64,000 bases of DNA from positions 21,676,251-21,740,250 of the forward strand of contig CP137668.1 of the NCBI GenBank assembly GCA_037976565.1. The letters are read 5' to 3'. Below, piece after piece: positions 33,761-46,782 of the stretch (positions are counted from its first letter, which is position 1; every line of letters begins with the position of its first letter). Under the pieces are notes generated by a model. It had not been told where the DNA came from. It searched no databases and was given only the letters and a program-made list of their open reading frames with translations. This DNA comes from Mesocentrotus franciscanus. Its lineage: Eukaryota > Echinodermata > Echinoidea > Camarodonta > Strongylocentrotidae. The position numbers were made by a program, and so were the translations under genes.

Positions 33761-34985
33761 AAAAATCGAACCTCAATTTTATAATGTTACATGCCATATT
33801 TAGAATATTAAGGCATTTGAAGATCCATGCTTTTCAGGGAACATTTTTATCCGATGTTCTTCCACACTTGCATAATGCAATGATAAAGCTCACAAATTAT
33901 TTTTCACCTCTTCCCAGAACTCAAACTTCTCTCTAAACATGAATACCTAAATAGATGGAAAGTCTCAAACACTGGCAAAATTTGGGGCATATATATATAT
34001 ATATGTATATATATATCAGTTGTGTAAACGAAATTATTATAATGTAAATCTAATCTGAATGAAAAATATTTGTATCACGAAAACAAGCATTTTTATATTT
34101 TTGCTGATAAAATACTGGTAAAGCTGGCAGATAAATGTGAACCTTTATTGAACAGCTTAAAGATGACTATAAAGTGTTACATCATACAAGTAGCAAGGCT
34201 ATCTGACAAGTTTCAATGAGATGTCATGACAAAAATAGTCTAAAAAAGAATTCTTTAAAATTGTGTATAAACGAATACATGTGAAGGCAAAGGTATACAT
34301 TTTTTACTATACACATAAAGGAGTTCACATCCATAACAATTTAATAAGTGTTAAAGTACAAGTCCACTCCACTGAAAAGTTGAGTCAATTAGATAAGGCC
34401 CAAAATAACTTGGTTTTGGAAAATGGTGCTCAAGACTTATTTTTAATAATTTTGTTTAAACGCCATCTGTACTAGTTTGGCCAGAAGGGATTAAACCACA
34501 CAGCGAGGTCACTGACAGGTGGCTATCTCATCAACTCAGCTCTCAAATAACATAAGAAATAGAGGATCATGGGGGACCAACAGGCACCGATTGGGGAAGT
34601 TTTCTATATAGAGCGTGCAAGTAGCTACAAGTAGTGCACTAAGGCTTTAATGAACAAAAAACAAGTTAATGATCGAGCCGGTTCTCCTCACAATGCATTG
34701 CGCCACATTTTTTGTGACGTAGGGTCCTCACAACATATGACAGAGACGTACGGTATACGTCACATCTGTGCGGCAAATTTAAAAGTTTTGCTTGAAATAA
34801 CCGGGAAAAAAAAAATCGCTCTTAAAAATCACCTAATTGAAGCCGTTGAGATTTTCTTGGTAAAAAGCTGTGTATTGAAGATTAATTTCTCAGATTCTTG
34901 CTGAATGTTTGTTGGTTGGCATAACTGGCATAATTTTGAAAAGCTTTCCACTATAGGGATCCCATACAGATGAATTCTCACACTC
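33761..34985. other. Unassigned DNA with AT microsatellite
   Basis: A short (AT)n run at about 33,991-34,016; otherwise no recognisable feature. Confidence 0.4.
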
Positions 34986-35123
34986 TCACCCATGTCTTGC
35001 ATAATTTCCTTGATGTGTGTTGGACAGTTTAGTCTTACAAATTAAGACTGCATGTTCACTGGAAGACGAGGGTGCCAGTGCCACACAGTCCACGTTGATG
35101 ACTTTCCCGCAGCCGAAGATACC
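34986..35123 (-). CDS. Candidate terminal exon of an unrecognised gene
   Basis: A minus-strand segment following a textbook acceptor (TTTTATTTATTTTTCAG), open for 45 codons to a TGA. It begins GIFGCGKVINVDCVALAPSS and ends QGNYARHG. It joins in phase 0 to a candidate 45-bp exon at 37,692-37,736. I do not recognise the family. Strong acceptor, balanced residue composition and phase agreement favour a real exon, but the evidence is thin. Confidence 0.35.
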   Translation of the reverse strand, partial: GIFGCGKVINVDCVALAPSSSSEHAVLICKTKLSNTHQGNYARHG

Positions 35124-35379
35124 CTGAAAAATAAATAAAAAATTAGCACGTTGTAGTATTCTATTATGCTCTCAACCTAGCAAAAATTATGAATTAAACG
35201 TGGCATACACTCTACAAATGAAATTCATATAAAAACTACAACTACAACTGTACTTGCATCCTTGCAAATTCATGACATGAGATGCCCGAATGATTGTACA
35301 TGTATGAATTATGATGACTGATGAGCCTGCCCTCCCCCCACTCAGTGTTATTTAGTGTACGTGTATGCATGTCCCCCAG

Positions 35380-35500
35380 TGAAAAAAATACACGGGGGCG
35401 GCGGGCGAATTCGCCCCGGAAACACCATAAACAGCCCCCGAAATAGGCCAAAAATCCGACACGGGGCGACTTCAAAAGGAAATGATCTAAAATCGCCCGT
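35380..35500. repeat. C-rich repeat fragment
   Basis: GGCGAATTCGCCCCGGAAAC and ACAGCCCCCGAAATAGGCC have relatives at 36,675-36,775 (GAGCCCCCGAAATGG, GTAGCCCCGAAA). The two C-rich blocks bracket the 289-bp tandem array and may be the ends of one repeat unit. Confidence 0.5.
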
Positions 35501-35648
35501 AACGATTACGAGCGGCCGTTCTCTACTAGCTTCGTATTCATTGTGTGCATTTCTTGGTCGGCGCGCGCAGCGCGCACAAGTGCGTACTCTGAATCTCCGT
35601 GTAAAATTGTATACATTAGCTGAACCTAGACCGTTCGCTGAACATCGC

Positions 35649-36390
35649 GAAACTGCAATCTATTTCAATCACGATTGTCGCGATTTTTATATAGTTTTCG
35701 TGAATAGAGGTATGAAATCAAAGTTTATTTTGTGATTATTCAAGCCATGTTTACTGAATTTGATAATCATTTTTCAAAGTAAAGTTTTCACAAGAAAATC
35801 GGAGAAAATCACCGTGACTGACCGTTCAGTTATTCCACACACGTACAGTACAGTGCAGTGCGACTGCAGCTGCTGTCGGAACTGTCGGCTGTGTGAGCTA
35901 GAGTCGATCTCGAAGAGACTCGACGCGACAACTCTTTGAAATTGCTATCTGTTTGCATCATTATTGCCGCGATTTTTACATAGTTTTCGTGAATAGAGGT
36001 ATGAAATCAAAGCTTATTTTGTGATTATTCTGGCCATGTTTACTGAATTTGATAATCATTTTTCAAAGTAAAGTTTTCACAAGAAAATCGGAGAAAATCA
36101 TCGTGACTGACCGTTCAGTTATTCCACACACGTACAGTACAGTGCAGTGCGACTGCAGCTGCTGTCGGAACTGTCGGCTGTGTGAGCTAGAGTCGATCTC
36201 GAAGAGACTCGACGCGACAACACTTTGAAATTGCTATTTGTTTGCATCATTATTGCCGCGATTTTTATAAAGTTTTCGTGAATAGAGGTATGAAACCTGA
36301 GCTTAGATTGTGATTATTCTGGCCATGTATAGTTGTATACCTAATTTTGATAATCATTTTTCAAATTTTAAGTTTTCACAAGAAAATCAG
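35649..36390. repeat. Tandem repeat, 289-bp period, about 2.5 copies
   Basis: ATTG(T/C)CGCGATTTTTA recurs at 35,674, 35,963 and 36,252, exactly 289 bp apart. The copies include CGTACAGTACAGTGCAGTGC and GTCGATCTCGAAGAGACTCG (a near-palindrome). The first two copies are nearly identical; the third is partial and more diverged. Confidence 0.92.
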
Positions 36391-36945
36391 ACAGTCGTTA
36401 AAAACATAACTCATTTTACTTTTACTATGACACAGTTCTTGCATCAATTAAAATCAATGCATTAAAACTTAGTTATTTAACTAGATAAATGCTTTCTTTT
36501 TGAATGGGTAATCAATCATGGTAATTATGAAGCAGGAAGCCCGAAACTTTAATCAAAGATATAGATCTACTATAGATCTATAGACTAGTCTAAACTATAG
36601 ACAGTAAGCCTACTAAATAAACTCATCAAACTGTATAATTATGTGTGTCCTTTTTTATGAATTAATGAAAAAGTAGCCCCAGAAAAAAGAGCCCCCGAAA
36701 TGGAAAAAAAGCCCCGAAAGTTGAAAAAGTAGCCCCGAAAATTTGCCAAAATTGGATATGGACCCCCGAAATAAAAAGTTAATTTTTCCCTGATGTCCCC
36801 CCCCCTCTTTGAAAGCACCCCCTATCTCCTGTTTGTAATGTCAATACGGGCCAGATTTTTTAAAGCACCCCCTATATCTGGTGTGTATATAAGTCAATAT
36901 AAGTCAATATAGGCCAGAATAACGCTTCGTTAAAAGTAGCCCAGA

Positions 36946-37407
36946 GCCCGTTTATGAAAACGATTCAAACAGCGCTGTTCACTCGAAATTGCTGAATATG
37001 CATGAATCAAAGAGACAAAGCCCTTCTCAACCTCTTGCATATTCAGCAATTTAGAGCAAAGTAGCGAACGGCGCCTTTATCATGAATATTAATATTTGCT
37101 CCGCCGCTACCAGCATGCGCATTTCTCTTCGCCATGTTAAATCGACGATACAACATGGATGAATCGTCTGGTTACTGTGGTTAGGACAAAGAATCACCCT
37201 TTTTCCCAACGAAGACTTCTTCAAATTATAATTTCAAGTGGTTGGAAAGATGCCCAAAGGAGTAAAAAAAAACACATTGGAAGTCAAAGTTGTAATTAGA
37301 CCACTAGGCACTAGGCCCTACCTCTTTTTTAGTATTTACATTGCGAAAACATGTGACCCAACCTGCAACCCGCTCAGCCGCTGTTTGAATCGTTTTCATT
37401 AACGGGC
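36946..37407. mobile_element. Inverted-repeat MITE, about 462 bp
   Basis: Left end GCCCGTTTATGAAAACGATT-CAAACAGCG mirrors the right end CGCTGTTTGAATCG-TTTTCATTAACGGGC (left and right about 28 bases with one or two mismatches and a small gap). The target duplication is unclear. No coding sequence inside. Confidence 0.75.
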
Positions 37408-37691
37408 CACATCTGGGGCTCCGATGCCTTTGGTATCGGCGTCGGAGCTCCATGGAGTTACTTTCATAGATGCAGTATTGTACAGTAGGGAATATAATCT
37501 AGTAAATCTACTACTGTGTATCATCATCAATTGCGATCCGTTTGGATTTTTTCATGAACCAAATTTACAAAAAATCAAAAGTAAGATTAAGAATGAGATT
37601 TACTTAATCAAATTTCCTAATTTTTACAGAAAGCAAACACAATTCTGTATCAAGCCTTAAATTATATGTAATCTATATTCGTATTACTCAC

Positions 37692-37736
37692 CTCTTGGAC
37701 AAATTGATGATCTTTAAAGTAGCTCAGATCCAACAG
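37692..37736 (-). CDS. Candidate internal exon of an unrecognised gene
   Basis: A 45-bp minus-strand segment with acceptor CTGCTACTTTAG and a strong donor GTGAGTAATA. Phase 0 at both ends, encoding LLDLSYFKDHQFVQE. It splices in frame to the segment ending at 35,123. Further upstream exons were not found. Very short, so a chance match is possible. Confidence 0.3.
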
Positions 37737-38659
37737 CTAAAGTAGCAGCGCAGTCCAGTGCAAAGCAAAGTTGATCGTTTCTGCACACATGAGTGGCTGT
37801 GTGGGACTGTAGTCTGTGTGAGAGCTTGGTGAAATTTTACTTCGAGTTCGATCTTTCCTCATTTTGCTAAATTCTTGCTCTGGAATACTCTTAAAATTCT
37901 TCTTTCCTGGTGTAAATCTAACCCTTACCCCCTATATTCTGGGTTTTAAAGGAAGACAAATCTGGCGAAACGGCAAAGTAATGACTGAAGAGCTGCTGTA
38001 GAATTTGCCGGTAGAGTCTAGATCTATTTGAATTTGAAAATAAAGTGTTCGCACTCTACCACTAGATGGCAGCAAACACACTAATAATTATAAATTTATT
38101 TGGGGGGAAATTGTTACAATTCATCTTATCGGATCAGTTCAAGGTCATCAAAACAATGGAGTAGGTAGCAAATTCTTTTGTTATTAAGATACTTTTATAC
38201 TTGATTCACATTAAAATAGACATATAGATCATTTAATTCAAAGAGAGGTGTCGATTTACTTTCATTTGGCAAATTTTTAGTTTCATCGATTGTCGTACTA
38301 TTCAAATCACACAAACTTATATAAAATATAAATCCTTAAGATTTAGAAAATATTAGGGATAAAGATTCAATAAGCAAATAAAGTATCCAATTAATGTTCA
38401 AACTTGCCGACGGCATAAAATCGCAAGGTGTGTGTCTTCTTCAGTGCTGAAGTCAGCTAGCAAGCAATTAGTAGCTGGTCTGTAAATCGCCGTTTGTTTC
38501 GTAAAACGACAGCGATGCAAAAAAAATCTTCGTCACCGTATACTTATGTGGAAGGGATTTTACAAGAGGTCTGTCGGGTCCAATCATTTGCAGTAATTGG
38601 TCGTAACGGTTTGTTCTTCTCTCGATGTCTAATAATATAGGTCTACGCCATGTCGAAAA

Positions 38660-38885
38660 ATAGTTAGACCTGACTTTAGCCAGACTTAAACTAGGTCTAG
38701 CTAGGTGTACCCTGGTTTAAATATCTGTACAATTTCTACAAAGTTAGACCAGACTTAAACCTAGGTTTAAGTTAAACCTAACTTTAGAAGCATAATGTTA
38801 AACCTAGGTTTAAATCTGAGAGTTAGGGGAGACTTAGAATAGACTTAAACCTTGGTTTAAAGTTAAACCTGACTTCAGAATACTC
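38660..38885. repeat. Palindromic AAACCTAGGTTT cluster
   Basis: Repeated arms AGTTAGACC, AGACTTAAAC and TTAAACCTAGGTTTAA appear at least five times in both orientations, so the region can fold into several alternative hairpins. Possibly the relic of an inverted-repeat element. Confidence 0.7.
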
Positions 38886-40194
38886 GCCAAAGGGTTTAAT
38901 GTTACTATGGGCAATTTTCTTACAGTGCAGGGAAAGTTACTTCTAAATGAGATTAACAAAAAAAACATGATATTGAAAAATCTCTAAATGCATGCATGGG
39001 CACAGGGAAAGTATTTTATTAACATGCATATTACTTGCAAGCGTGTCACGTTTATACATAACATTCAATATTCTCAGTACATACAGTTTCATTTGTTGCT
39101 AAATAGCTTGCATATACACGAGATTTTGAAATGCAGCTACATACCTTTGCAGAAGATTATACTTCAGTTACACTGCCTAAATATCAAAGAAAATATTCTC
39201 AGTCTACTCAGTCCACCATCTTTTTCTCTAACATGTGCCTATAATTTTATGCACTCCGAGGTTGATTGCCAATTTGATACCATCTGGCAGTGAGGGCCTT
39301 CCAGCACTCCTAAAATAAACACATAGTACGTTCTACCTTTGATTTATTCTTTTCAATTTCAGAATATCTATTCAAAGATAATATGTACACTGAAAGAAAA
39401 AAGGTAACCTTTGTATGTTTATTTTTTAAATTGCTGTGGAATGATTTCAGGTATTTTATAAATATATTCATGACATTTTAACAAATAATATGTGTACCAT
39501 ACTCTATTTCTTAAGAATAAATGGAGTCAGGGACTGTAGTATTTTTTTTCTCCTTGCTTATTCCCTCAGGGCTGCATGCGATGGGCTGCTCAAAATTTGC
39601 TGCTCAATATTTGATCTTCTTCTCTGTCTTTGAATAGTCATTTGGCTTAATATTTGCTAGAAAATGATTAGGGATCTGCTGAATTGTATAATCTAGCGCG
39701 TTTTACAATTTTGGGGGGATAGATTTATGGAAATCTACCCAGTTTCACCTTACTCTGCTAATCTATAAAAGGCGCCAAAACTCCATACAGTCCCATACAC
39801 TACTTTTGCCGTCTGGGACAGCTTATCCCATACCCTGATCAGCTATATCAGTTGCTCACCTCCAGTGAGTGGTACTCCACAGCTTCCAACAAGAAATAGT
39901 TGATCTCCTCACCCTAGTCAACATTGATGTACAGCTGGAAAATATGCCTAAGCTTTAAATAGCTCATCAATCTGAATACTTCCTGCTGCTTTGCCTTAGA
40001 GCTAGACTCGAGTTAGTGCTAGACAGTTCCACTTCCAGTCTAGTAGTACTAGTGTGACGCGGCCAAGAATCGTATACTGCCCTGATTGCTACAGTTAGTG
40101 AAATCATCTTAGTCAAGACCCCAAATCCGAGGCTTAACAGGCTGCATGAGTACCAAATATATTTCACTAGACTCGGAACCCTGTGCATGGTATG
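38886..40194. other. Unassigned DNA upstream of the LINE
   Basis: No convincing gene. A minus-strand acceptor near 39,312 followed by a short open frame (SAGRPSLPDGIKLA) is only a weak exon candidate. The LINE 5' terminus may lie within the right part of this interval. Confidence 0.35.
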
Positions 40195-40640
40195 TACTAA
40201 ATGTTCTCCATGTTGTGTTTTACCATCTCTACGTACCCTCTACGTCTCAATCTTCTGAATCTGACTGTGTCTTGTGTGTACTGACTACTACTGTGTACGT
40301 AGCCTACGTAACTGTACCGTGAAGTCTTGTAATATCGTGCCCTCTATTACCGTCCTGTGCCTGCATGCATGTGAACTCGATGTGCTGTAAAGCCTATTGT
40401 GATCACCCTCCATCCTCAAGTACTACATGTATATGTTGTCCATGCTGTGTCATACCATCTCTACGTACTCTCTACTCGTCAATCTTCTGACTACGTCCAG
40501 TGTGTACTGTCTACTACCGTGTATGTAGCCTACGTAATTGTACCGTGAAGTCTTGTATTGTGCCCTCTAGTACCGTCCTGTGCCTGCATATGAACTCGAT
40601 GTTTTGTGAAGCCTTTGTCGATCACCAAGTCTCGTGTATG
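40195..40640 (+). promoter_or_regulatory. Duplicated LINE leader monomers
   Basis: Two tandem copies of about 220 bp (roughly 40,200-40,425 and 40,437-40,635). Each carries ACCATCTCTACGTAC, GTAGCCTACGTAA, TGTACCGTGAAGTCTTGTA and TACCGTCCTGTGCCTGCAT in the same order. Tandem 5' monomers often carry the internal promoter of LINEs; promoter function here is inference. Confidence 0.7.
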
Positions 40641-40788
40641 CGTGTTAATATTTTTCAGTGCTGTATGCTCTGCCTGTGATCATACCACTTGCTGTAAACA
40701 CCGATGTGTTCACTAAGCTTGTAATAGTACCCTTTCTTGTACTCTTTTATGTATTTGTGACACTGATTTAGAGAAATCTCTGGAAGCA

Positions 40789-40808
40789 GATATATATATA
40801 TATATATA
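40789..40808. repeat. Short TA microsatellite
   Basis: About ten TA dinucleotides in the LINE leader, between the monomers and ORF1. Confidence 0.9.
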
Positions 40809-40884
40809 CCGTGTGCCTGAAACCCTTAGAATATAAATCTGTTTTGTTCTCCGTATACCCGTACCCTGTGTTATACGAACAAAC

Positions 40885-43283
40885 TTGACAATGGCACAGA
40901 CCAAGAAAGCTAACAAAAGTCGCAGGTCTAATGGAAAAAATGTCTCAGCTAATTGTAATAGCCCAAACTCACTCGAGGATTCTTTAGCACACAATCCAGA
41001 CGAGAGAAACGGCAACCAAAATAGCCAGGGCCTGTCTGATAAAGATAAGACTATATCTAAAAGAGACATAGCCTTGATGGCAAAATCATCCAATATTTTG
41101 TAAAAGATAGTGCTCACGGTAAAAATGGAGATATGCAATTAACAGTCATTATACCTCAAAGAGTGCTGCAAGGAATAAAAGATACACTCTGTGGTCTAAT
41201 GAAAGACCAGAGCCCTCTCCACGGCACGCCTCTCACAGCTTCCTGGTCCAGCTCCTCTCCCGGGTATGACTCGGTGGGCTACACATTTTACAATAGGCTC
41301 ACCTCTGGCAAACAAGGAAAGTGGAAACAATTCGAAATCCAATTACGCCTCAACACATGTGAAATGATTCTTCATGGAAAACACCTTGAATACCTCGGTG
41401 ATATAGTCCTTCCCTGGATCACTATCAGGCTGAAACAAAACCACCCAAACTTCTTTCAGAATGCAGATCTCTCTACTCTCCTCATCAGTATCTCACAACT
41501 TTGCCGGACATCCAAAGAGAAAACATCCTGTGATTGCCACGAAGATGACAAAACAATCGCCTGCACCTTATGTCTCACACATGCCTGCAAAGAAGCTGTT
41601 CAGTGTTCGGACTGTGAAAACTGGCATCATTACTCATGCCTGGGGCTCTCTCAAACGGAAATCTCCAGACTTACTTCCCCAGAAGAAATCTTCAAATGTG
41701 ATGCATGCTCACAGTCACCACCAAATCAGAAGAATATGAATGAAGTCATGCAGGATGTGGCATGTTCACTTCCTCCACCAATTTGTGATGACAGCTCCCA
41801 AGAACACATCCCTATTTCTGATGATCCACTTTTTCCAAACCCCAAATCACAGAACTGACAATCAGAGATCTAAAACATAACAAGTCTAAACTTATCATTG
41901 CAAATGACCTCCTACAGGAACTGTGCCTAAAAAACGGGCTAGACACAAGTGCCGCACACCTAAATGTCAGAGCATCCCTGTTCGACAACACTGTAATGCC
42001 GAAAAACCCACTCTTCGCTGAACAGCCTCAAACTAGCAATCGATTTGATGTCTTAGAAGATCTCTTAGAGATGGACTCACCTGAACGCTCTGACACTTGT
42101 AGTGATTCCCCATTGATCTCTCACTCTAAAACCGGCGAGCCCTTCAAAACTACAGCCCAAAGACAGCAGTCACAGTGGACAGCTTCAAAAAGATCTCCTC
42201 AAAAGCAAAAACAACACGTCTCACCTAGACAGCCTAATACCTACCCTCTATGACAAGCCCATACAGGAAACCCTCAAACATGGCCAGAAGGGGATTGGAA
42301 GGGTCCCCTAAGAGAAGACCAAAGCCCGGAAGCCCTTTGAGACCTGACAAAAAACGCCCGTCGGACTCGGACATGCCAGCCTCTACCAGTCAACAGTCCA
42401 TTCAACACAGTTTGCCTACTAAAAAGCCGAAAACCCCCATGCAGAACCCCTCAAAACCTGATCACCCAATGCCTCGCATGGCATACATGCAACCAATGAA
42501 TGCGAATGCCTATGGTATCTCGATCACTCCCCATCGGGAATGGCATAAGAAAACCTCTTCAGTCACGACTCCGACACAATCTCCTCCCAAAGCCGAGTCT
42601 AACCCCAAAAGACTCAACCCCAGCGTAGACCAATCTCACAACAAACGGACTCCCTCAAAAGCTAAAGCTAAGGACCCCTACCTCACCTCTTGCATGAAGG
42701 ATCAAATGGACTCTCCAACATCACATTTTATCTGGATCGATCACCCATCTCCCCCTTCGATACCAAACCCAACCAGACGCACATTGAGAAAAAACCCAGA
42801 TGAAGAAGTAATCAATGCACCAACCCGTGAGAATCCTGGTTCCAGAGATACAAACCTAGATCATGCTGCATTGCCAAGTGACCCTATCCAGGATAATCTG
42901 CCGACTGATAGAAAATGGTACCCAGAAAGGGAGGAAAGTCACTACCCATCAGTGCAAATAGCTCGAATGTGCCAGTCACCCTGGACGATCGAAGAATCCC
43001 CATTCCTATCCATTCTCACAGCTCCAGAAAGAGTGCCGACCAACCCCCAAGCATCAATCAAACCGCTCAGCCGGTTTTTCAGTATGGCCGTGCCTCAACC
43101 CTAACGCACATTGCCCTCCTAGAGAAAGCCTACTACCTCACCATGACTGCCTTAAACATCCTGACTCAACCAATGAACACTCCAGAACTTATCTGCTTAC
43201 CAAGCCTAAGGCATCTACACAAACAAATCATAGAATGCACAGACTCAAGCCTCCGTCTCCTACCCACAATGCCCATCCAATAA
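40885..43283 (+). pseudogene. LINE ORF1 with PHD finger, several frameshifts
   Basis: The protein is spread over successive frames: 40,885-41,100, 41,133-41,858, about 41,850-42,253, 42,250-43,104 and 42,915-43,283. The first starts MAQTKKANKSRRSN. The second carries a PHD-type zinc finger near 41,525-41,715: CDCHEDDKTIAC-TLC, AVQCSDCENWHHYSCLGL, FKCDAC, giving the Cys4-His-Cys3 ladder. The rest is Pro/Ser/Lys-rich and basic, likely RNA-binding. PHD fingers are known in ORF1 of some CR1-like and other LINEs and may recognise histone tails. Four frame changes make it inactive as read, though the segments abut closely, so few indels are involved. Confidence 0.75.
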
Positions 43284-46200
43284 ACTACTCTGCATTCAAC
43301 ACAAACTGCCATGGACCCTCTCCACTCCAACATAAACCAGTGAAAATACCAGAACCAATTAATGGCCAACCCAACATCGTTCTAGGAACCTTCAACACAA
43401 GAGGGCTCTCAACCATCACAGCATTTCTGCAAGAAAGGCTCAAGTCTATTGACATCCTTGGAATCCAAGAACACTGGCTAACAGACAACAACACACTGAT
43501 ATTAAGTGCCGTCAGTCCAGACCACTCCGTTATCACCAAGCAGGCAGAAAAAACGGCGGACTCCTTCTACAAAACTCGAACAAGAGGCAAGGGCGGTGTA
43601 GCCCTCTTCATACGGAACACGCTATCTGTGACATGCAAAGAAATTCCATGTGAATCACCAAGAATTGTCGCAGCCTTCATCCGCCTGAGAAACTCCACAG
43701 AAACTCTTGTGGTAATCTGCTGCTATCTGCCTTGTGGAATATCCCTAAATGACCAAGCAGACTACCTCAACTGTCTTGCAAGCATCACACAAATCAGAGA
43801 AAGTTACCCATCTTCCTCAACAATCATTGCTGGAGACTTCAACGCTGATACTGTTTCCAGTACCCAGACCAAAAGACAGGATCTATTCTAAAAGACTTCA
43901 TGCTTCAGCATGCACTCTCGAGCCTCACAGCTGCACACTGTGATGAGAATGACCATACCTACTGTACAGATGATGGAAGACATAAATCCAGCATCGACGG
44001 CTTTCTTGTGCCAACCGATGAGCTTCCCATGTACTCTAATACGGAGATAACTGGGGATGAACTGACTAACACCTCGGATCACCTTATGGTCATCACAAGT
44101 CGACTACTTCAACCCAAGGTTGCAAGACGCACTGACTTCGGTGATAACTCGCAGAGCACCCCCCTACACCGGATGAAAATCAAATGGCACTCTGTTGGGC
44201 GCAAAACGATACAGGAGAAATATACCACTCCCATGGAAAGAACAGCATCTCTCATTTTTCAAAACAACAACTTGAATCTCCTTGATGACTCCTCTATCGA
44301 CAGACTATTGCAAGAATTCAACTCGACAATGCAGATGACCTCTCTAGCCCTCCCTCACACAGTTCTCTCCAAGAAGAAACAGGGCAAACCTGAATGGACA
44401 CCACAAGTTCAAGCAGCATACAACAATACCCAGAAAGCCAGAAAAATGTGGCAGAAGGAAAGTGGTGCTAAGACAGGAAGAAGATATGAGGAACACTTGA
44501 AAGAGAAGAAGTCCTTCAGGAGCTGCCTGAGACAAGCTAATGCCATCCAACGACGTAATCTCCAAAAGCAAGTTGAAACAGCCTCACGCTCGGACCAAAC
44601 ACTCTTCTACCATCTGATAAAGAAGAGCAAAGGTAACAAGCAACATAACACAACGACCTCCATTGAATATGATGGTCACACGTTTGACGGCCAAGAAGTC
44701 ATACTCGGATGGCACAAGTACTTCACAGACCTGGCATATAATCCCTCCCACCTCCTTTCATCCGAGGAAAGCATAGACTGCGCAGATATGCCAGCTGAGA
44801 GTACCCAACGTGCCTCTACAAAAGACCCATCGACACTCCAGTACCATCATGAATCACGCCTGAAATATCCGGAGCTCCAGATTGCGATAGACTCACTCAA
44901 ACCAGGCAAAGCCAGCGGCCCTGACAATATTAGCGCAGAACACATCAAACACCTCGGCGTGATTGCTCGAAGACTCCTGCTCCTCCTCCTGAATGCAATC
45001 CTACAAAGTGGACACTGCCCAAAATCACTGAAGACAGGAATCATTCTGCCCTTCCACAAAGGTAAAGGAAAAAGCACTCAGGATCCACGTAACTACCGAG
45101 GCATCACACTAACTCCAACGCTCACCAAGTTGCTTGAAACCTGCATCAAGCCTCGCCTCGAGACACAGCTGTCCATCAAAGACATCCCCGACCAACTACA
45201 GTTTGGATTTCGCAAAGGCTTCTCATGTCAACTGACTGCATTGTGCCTTCAACTCACAATTGAGATCACAGGAGCTAAAAAGAGACCCTTGTACATTTGC
45301 TTCCTGGATGCAGAGAAAGCGTTTGATAAAGTATGGCACCTTGGCTTACTCCATAAGCTAAGGAAATCTGAAGCTGATCCGGATATCCAGCACATCATTC
45401 ACAACCTCTATAACGGAATGGAAAGCCAAGTCCTCTGGGATGGAAGGGTCACACAAACCATCCATATTCAACAGGGTGTCCGTCAAGGTGGAGTCCTCTC
45501 TCCCACACTATATACACTGTTCGTTGATGGTCTCATCAAGAAGCTCAGAGACTGCCAGCTTGGATGCATGATTAACGGCCGCTACTCCGGTGTCATTGTG
45601 CTTGCTGACGATGTCGCCTTGATCAGCAACACACCATCACAGTTGCAAGAGATGATCACGGCAACCCAAGCATACACAAGAGAGTGGCGCTATAAAATCA
45701 ATCCCACTAAGAGCGCAGTTGTGGTGATGAATGCTCGAAAGATGGACAGCCAACAGGAGTGGACAATGGGTGACCTCACTATATCCCGAAAAGACTCTCA
45801 CCAACATCTTGGGATCACAAGGTCATCATCACAGACCGACCCGACGGATTACATCATATCAAAGGGACTTAATGCCTTTTACGCCCTTTGCGGTGCAGGT
45901 GCCCATACCTTGGGACTTGTCCCTCTTCTCTCGATACGCCTGTGGAACATCTATTGCATCCCCAGGATGCTCTACGGAACCTCCATCTTACTCCTCAATA
46001 AGTCAATGTTAAGCAAACTAAACCGTGCACAGACCCACCTATTCAAGCGCATCCTTGGCATTCCTGTCACAGCCGCCGATGAGAGTGTATTCCTCCTAAC
46101 AGGCCTCATACCAATCAGTCAAAGAATTGGCCAAGAGAAACTACTGCTGCTCGGCCAACTACTTGACCTCGACACCACCAGATTCGAGCGCCGGACCTTT

Positions 46201-46782
46201 CTACATGCACTCAGCAGTGACACTCCCTCAGTAAAAAGCCTGAAAGTTATTCTGGCTGTGTACAAGCTTCCAACCATTGAGGAAGCTACACGGGAAGGAG
46301 CTGCCACCAAGACGTCCCTCGCATTCTGGCATGGAAAATCCATCAACCCAAGGAACCTCTACCCAAAAGACCCACCATCAACAATAATTAGACAGGCACT
46401 GACCATTAGAGCACAGCTCCTCACATCTACCTACCTCACTCGAACCCGCCTCACCAAAATTAAGAAAGCAACCAACACTAAGCGCCCTCTATGCAATCTT
46501 GAGGACGATACCGTCACACACGTCGTGGCTGCCTGTACGGCTACCGTCAACCTATTGGAAGAACTTATTGACAGAGTCAGCAGGCTCCTACGTAACGTCT
46601 CCAACTCTGCACCAAATACACCCCTGCTCGACACCCAGGACCCCTCCCATTTGACCTGCGCTATTCTCCTGCCATATGATCCATCCCTTCCCTACACTGT
46701 CAATGACTCAATTCTGAAAATGACACTTCATTATCTATATAAAGTTCATGCCCATCGCCTGCACTCCATACCCTCCAACTAA
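43235..46782 (+). pseudogene. LINE ORF2: APE endonuclease, reverse transcriptase, C-terminal zinc motif; one frameshift
   Basis: Frame 2 (43,235-43,891) gives the endonuclease N-terminal half: LGTFNTRGLS, GIQEHWL with the catalytic Glu, GKGGVALFIRN, IIAGDFNADT. A one-base shift at about 43,880 passes to frame 1, which stays open for over 960 codons to TAA at 46,782. It gives SSIDGFLV and the endonuclease end SDHLMVIT. The RT follows: GKASGPDNISAEHIK, NYRGITLTP, FGFRKGFSC, FLDAEKAFDKV, QGVRQGGVLSPTLYTLF, then catalytic LADDVALIS (Leu replaces the usual Phe/Tyr) and WRYKINPTKS. The C-terminus has PLCNLEDDTVTHVVAAC, a CCHC-like knuckle. No RNase H. Repairing a single base would give one long frame, so this insertion is comparatively recent. 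Confidence 0.88.

Noticed and set aside
38518..38640. Plus-strand ATG with a short open frame that could be a first exon
   Set aside because: The donor candidate (GTCTGT) is poor and there is no domain or downstream partner exon.
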